From NCBI RefSeq assembly GCF_900100005.1, contig NZ_FNEB01000003.1:299095-363094 (forward strand): DNA of 64,000 nt, given 5' to 3'. Below, in pieces: positions 61,051 through 64,000 of the stretch. The notes beneath the pieces are model-generated. The model was not told the origin of the DNA. It saw only the letters and a list, made by a program, of their open reading frames with translations, and ran no database searches. How positions within the stretch are numbered: the stretch's first letter is position 1; each line of letters starts with the position of its first letter. The DNA comes from Lutimaribacter saemankumensis (lineage in GTDB: Bacteria; Pseudomonadota; Alphaproteobacteria; Rhodobacterales; Rhodobacteraceae). The translations under genes and the position numbers were made by a program.

Positions 61051-61524
61051 TCAATCCCGGCGCATGGCCGCCGCGATCCAGAACGCCAAAAGGCCGAGCG
61101 AAAACAAAAGGTTCCAGTTCGCCATGGTCAGCCCCAGGAAAAACGGCTGCAGCTGATCGCATAGCACGAGTGCCGGCGTATCGGCCGCTGCACCCGGCAA
61201 AAGCGCACTGCCTGCGCCAAGGGACAAATCCCCGCCGCCGGTGCAACTGGCGGGGCCTTCCCACCATTTTCGTTCGACGCCCGTGTGATACAGCGCCAGA
61301 CCCGAGGCCGCGACCATGCAAGCTGCGCCGGCCCACGCCCAGATGCGTCCACCGACCGTCAGGGCTATCGCCCCGATCGCGATCGCCACGGCATGAGGCC
61401 ACCGCTGCCAAAGGCACAGCTTGCAGGGCGCCCAGCCGAGGAACTGGAATAGGAACGCCCCGGCCAGCAGCGCGGTGGAGCCGCCTGCCGCCAAAAGGAT
61501 GAGCCGTTGTCGCGTCAGCCTCAC
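61051..61524 (-). CDS. dsbB: Disulfide bond formation protein DsbB
   Basis: 157 aa, four transmembrane helices. First periplasmic Cys pair 34/37 (APCKLCLWQRWPH), second pair Cys94 (PASCTGG) and Cys122 (LVLCDQLQPF). It reoxidises DsbA with quinone. It overlaps the next upstream gene by 4 bp and converges on soxF. A weak hairpin CACCGGGGCC / GGCCCTGGTG (61023-61047) sits between the two stops. Confidence 0.92.
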   Translation of the reverse strand: MRLTRQRLILLAAGGSTALLAGAFLFQFLGWAPCKLCLWQRWPHAVAIAIGAIALTVGGRIWAWAGAACMVAASGLALYHTGVERKWWEGPASCTGGGDLSLGAGSALLPGAAADTPALVLCDQLQPFFLGLTMANWNLLFSLGLLAFWIAAAMRRD

Positions 61525-62099
61525 AGGAACCTCACGATGTAGAACCCACCCAGCAGGATGACGATGAAAACAACGAACATCAATCCCAACCGGCGTTCGA
61601 TGAAATCACGAATGGGCGCGCCGAATTTCCAAAGCAGTGCCGCAACGATGAAAAACCGCACGCCGCGCGCGACGATAGACGTGATCGTGAAAGTCACCAG
61701 CGGCAATCCGGTCCAGCCGGACATGATAGTGATCACCTTGTAGGGAAAAGGTGTCATGCCAGCGATCAGAACCGGCCAGAAACCGAAATCGTTGAAGCGT
61801 GCGTTGAACTCGTCCATCGCCGCGCCCTTGCCCATCGCTTCGAGGATCGGCTGCCCGACCTGTTCGTATGCCAGGGCGCCTATGGCGTAGCCAAGCAATC
61901 CACCCAACACGGACGATACAAGGGCGACCGCCGCGATCAGAAATGCCCGCGAGGGACGCGCCAGGATCATGGGGATCATCAGCACGTCCGGCGGGATCGG
62001 GAAAACCGAACTTTCGACAAAGGATACAAAGGCCAGAACCCACAGGGCCTTGGGGTGGTCGGCCTGCGACATCGTCCAGTCATACAAGCGTCGGATCAT
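61521..62099 (-). CDS. DedA/YqaA family VTT-domain membrane protein
   Basis: 192 aa. A small VTT (DedA-like) protein of the YqaA branch: SVFPIPPDVLMIPMILARPS is the re-entrant loop, GWIGY-type GLLGYAIGALA follows, and GMTPFPYKVITIMSGWTGLP is the conserved second loop with Pro/Tyr/Lys. Four to five helices. VTT proteins are lipid or selenite/metal handlers; the role here is unknown. Translationally coupled to dsbB (4-bp overlap). Confidence 0.88.
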   Translation of the reverse strand: MIRRLYDWTMSQADHPKALWVLAFVSFVESSVFPIPPDVLMIPMILARPSRAFLIAAVALVSSVLGGLLGYAIGALAYEQVGQPILEAMGKGAAMDEFNARFNDFGFWPVLIAGMTPFPYKVITIMSGWTGLPLVTFTITSIVARGVRFFIVAALLWKFGAPIRDFIERRLGLMFVVFIVILLGGFYIVRFL

Positions 62100-62219
62100 C
62101 GCGCGTCTCCGGGGCCTAGCGTGGCGTCACCGCCTGTTTAGCGACCACGCGCCTGACGGCAAGAACAAAGCGAATTGCATCTGGACGCCCGCGAAACTCC
62201 AAGTTAGACCAAGGGCCGG

Positions 62220-62305
62220 GCCCAAGTGGCGGAATGGTAGACGCAGGGGATTCAAAATCCCCCGGTAGCAATACCGTGAGAGTTCGAGTCTCTCCTTGGG
62301 CACCA
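62220..62305 (+). tRNA. tRNA-Leu (anticodon CAA)
   Basis: The acceptor stem GCCCAAG pairs with CTTGGGC; anticodon CAA in ATTCAAAAT; long variable arm; T loop GTTCGAGTC; encoded CCA at 62303-62305. AT-rich DNA starts immediately after it, and tRNA-Leu genes are common integration targets. Confidence 0.97.
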
Positions 62306-62485
62306 AATTATTTTTCTAAAATACTGAATTATTGATATTTTCGATTTTAACTGGATTGAGACCCCCTTTGTGGTGGCGGTGCGGGGTTGTAGAAAATCCA
62401 ACGTAAAGAACTGACACCACAGGACGCGATTCCACTAGTCAGCGGCGTAGTTCATTGAAATCATGAGAAAACGGAGCAGTCGGTT

Positions 62486-63475
62486 CTACTTTATCAGAAG
62501 GTCTGCTTCATGCTTTTTGAGCGACCGACGAGCGGATTGGTAAGCTTCAGCGCCCTTGTCGCTGGCTAGCTCGGGAAACAGATCGAAGATTTCATTTCGC
62601 TGTGCTTTGCCCATGCCCTTCAGGCTCATGTCGCCGGGTTGGAAGCTTTCGGTCCACGACCCGTTTGACAGCACCACCTCGTGGTGGTCGAACATGAAGT
62701 GAATATATGTGGTGCCCATCACATCGACTTCGTGGATGCCTTCCGCGCCCACCATGTGTTTGGCTGCCGCCAAAACCTCTCGGTTTTCAAAGTAAAGCGC
62801 TGTTTTGTCGTTGTTTACCAGAAGGCGGTGGTTCGGGCTGACAAGCATGTCCCGCTCGGGCAGGTCGTTGCCCAGCGCGCCTTTGCGGACGAGAACAGGT
62901 TTGAGGTGCGGGTCTTTCGCGAGTTCCAAGCCTGATACTCGTTTGGCCCCTATCCAGCGGATTTCCTGAATGCCGTTGTCACGGGTAATCACTCGGTCAC
63001 CAACTTTGAGGTCTTCAACCAGCTTCTCGCCCTGCGGGGTTGCGATTGCAGTGCCAGGAGTGAAACAAGGTACAACATTCGTCTCGAGAAGGAAGTTTGT
63101 CCCGTTGAGCGGACCTTCCAGTTTTGGAAAATCTGGAAAGAAAATAAGTTGCTCTCCAGTTGCCAAACTAATCACCGCATAGTCAGGCGGATTGCTGCTA
63201 GAAAACTGCGGATATTGATTGAAGAAGTTGCTGTTTCGAGCCGCCGGTTCCAGAGTTCCTATTGAAACTATTGAAAAGCTTGTTTGGGAAAGGCCGCCGT
63301 CCAAGCTGACTTGGTCCGCCTTCCACCATTGGGCGTCATTGAACTGCAGCTCAACACCCGTGTCTCCAGCGCTGGTTCCATAGGGGCCAAGACCACTGCT
63401 CGGAGAAAAAAGTACGTTCGGCCCCGCAGTCTTGAAGGTTCCGTATGCTGCATTGAAGACGAGAATTTCAGACAT
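62486..63475 (-). CDS. Hint (Hedgehog/intein) domain-containing protein
   Basis: 329 aa. The N-terminal ~130 residues are of unknown fold; from Cys137 a Hint domain starts, CFTPGTAIATPQGEKLVEDL, with NHRLLVNN and the HMVGAEGIHEV segment and the terminal region near FDHHEVV. Such Rhodobacterales Hint proteins are often linked to secreted or calcium-repeat proteins; the Cys1 nucleophile is present, but no Asn-X downstream splice site is evident. Composition is lower GC than the rest of the window, matching transfer. The ribosome site (AAGAAG) is weak. Confidence 0.82.
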   Translation of the reverse strand: MSEILVFNAAYGTFKTAGPNVLFSPSSGLGPYGTSAGDTGVELQFNDAQWWKADQVSLDGGLSQTSFSIVSIGTLEPAARNSNFFNQYPQFSSSNPPDYAVISLATGEQLIFFPDFPKLEGPLNGTNFLLETNVVPCFTPGTAIATPQGEKLVEDLKVGDRVITRDNGIQEIRWIGAKRVSGLELAKDPHLKPVLVRKGALGNDLPERDMLVSPNHRLLVNNDKTALYFENREVLAAAKHMVGAEGIHEVDVMGTTYIHFMFDHHEVVLSNGSWTESFQPGDMSLKGMGKAQRNEIFDLFPELASDKGAEAYQSARRSLKKHEADLLIK

Positions 63476-63961
63476 TACGCTTCTTTGAATGCTTATGTTC
63501 AGCCAATGGTTCCCTTAAAATAATAATCGCGAAAAACTCCTAGCGGATAGTAGCAACATTTCGCGTGGAAGTTCGATGGATTTCATTCTCGCACTGGAAA
63601 CAGACTGTTCTCCAGGGGCGGGAGCCAAGTTCTCCTGCCTCCGAAATCGCCAAGACTTTATCGGCAAAATTAGCTGGCAAAGTCATCAATTGCACATACC
63701 GAACAGGGTTAATGCAGTGCCAGCACAACCATCCATGAAATAAAGACAATGAGCGATATATCAGAAAAAAGTACTCAAATTCGATACAGTGATTGCTGAG
63801 AACTGGGTTGAGTTGCCCCGTTAGAAGAAAGCTTTATGGGGATTCCAGAAAATGTGGCAGAATTTGGGCACAAAAAATTTGTGTTGAGGTCACGCCGGGC
63901 AGTGCTGAGCCTCCCCAACTGAACTGGTCCACCACTATGTTTAGGAAACGGAGGACCGAGA
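63476..63961. other. 486-bp AT-rich intergenic stretch before the IS element
   Basis: No confident gene. A minus-strand frame at 63540-63749 (69 codons) has two Cys-X2-Cys pairs (CWHC and CFQC) and might be a decayed zinc-ribbon protein or part of a broken gene; it has no recognised homologue. A second frame at 63775-63981 crosses the IS end and is unlikely to be real. No repeats or promoters were identified with confidence. Confidence 0.4.
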
Positions 63962-64000
63962 ATGGCAAACAGGCGACCCAAGCCCGAAGAGATTGTCTCG
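63902..64000 (+). mobile_element. Left end of an IS3-family insertion sequence (partial)
   Basis: The transposase orfA-like start at 63962 is preceded by an approximately 60-bp leader beginning near TGCTGAGC (63903), where IS3-type elements typically start with TG. Only this end is in the window, so the terminal inverted repeat cannot be checked against the other side, and the exact boundary is uncertain. Confidence 0.45.
63962..64000 (+). CDS. IS3 family transposase OrfA, N-terminal fragment
   Basis: Thirteen codons reading MANRRPKPEEIVS, preceded by GGAGG (spacer about 8). The R-P-K-P-E-E-I-V start is the standard opening of one IS3-group OrfA (a small HTH protein fused by frameshift to OrfB integrase). 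The rest lies beyond the window edge, so length and integrity are unknown. Confidence 0.65.
   Translation, partial: MANRRPKPEEIVS

Overview
The window looks like a chromosomal segment of a GC-rich, photosynthesis-or-sulfur-type alphaproteobacterium of the order Rhodobacterales (Roseobacter/Paracoccus group). The reasons are the family resemblance of nearly every protein, the order glyQ - small membrane protein - glyS - pyruvate phosphate dikinase, a VPLPA-CTERM surface protein, FNR boxes, an aa3 oxidase next to a cytochrome c2, and a complete Rhodobacterales-type sox cluster. No taxonomic search could be run, so the placement is inference.

Left part (1-30 kb) is housekeeping. It holds the end of lpxC, then bamD and recN; an Lrp regulator divergent from a fold-III PLP decarboxylase; an FNR-box promoter for a small four-cysteine protein (DUF6455-like); an orphan form II CO-dehydrogenase-like large subunit overlapping a DUF2235 hydrolase; divergent metF/metR; a large membrane patatin-like protein; suhB; GFA and rhomboid proteins; tRNA-Leu(UAA); a FkbM methyltransferase; a trypsin-fold pseudoprotease; glyQ/glyS; ppdK; a cell-wall hydrolase; and folB-folP. 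It ends in a TPP riboswitch leading into an SDR and an EamA transporter.

Middle part (30-48.7 kb) holds a sorted surface protein, ilvC divergent from a tandem pair of Lrp regulators and a class V aminotransferase, a UbiH-type hydroxylase, a nucleotidase, a GntR regulator whose 3' end overlaps a convergent MshEN-GT2 glycosyltransferase, carA, a YqeY protein, DUF2244, ctaD (FNR box upstream), cycA, lipB, a DsbA-like protein, a LytTR membrane regulator, tRNA-Leu(GAG) and an acyl-CoA dehydrogenase. A 20-bp dispersed repeat occurs three times, each time between convergent genes.

Right part (48.8-61 kb) is the sox locus for complete thiosulfate/sulfur oxidation: soxT-soxR-soxS on the minus strand, divergent from soxVWXYZABCDEF. 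SoxYZ carries the sulfur substrate, SoxXA loads it, SoxB hydrolyses off sulfate, SoxCD oxidises the sulfane sulfur, SoxV/SoxW/SoxS handle thiol redox state, SoxEF is a flavocytochrome pair, and electrons can pass to the cytochrome c/aa3 oxidase encoded nearby. The 76-bp soxS-soxV gap contains back-to-back promoters around one perfect palindrome, a coherent operator for the SoxR repressor. Related palindromes lie before soxX and soxB.

The end (61-64 kb) has dsbB and a DedA-like protein, tRNA-Leu(CAA), and then a visibly AT-richer stretch with a Hint-domain protein and the left end of an IS3-type insertion sequence: a likely island boundary at the tRNA. Most of the window is conventional. The most unusual items are the triad-less pseudoprotease, the riboswitch leader with its coupled small ORF, the convergent-junction repeat, the FNR-controlled Cys4 protein and the sox operator architecture.
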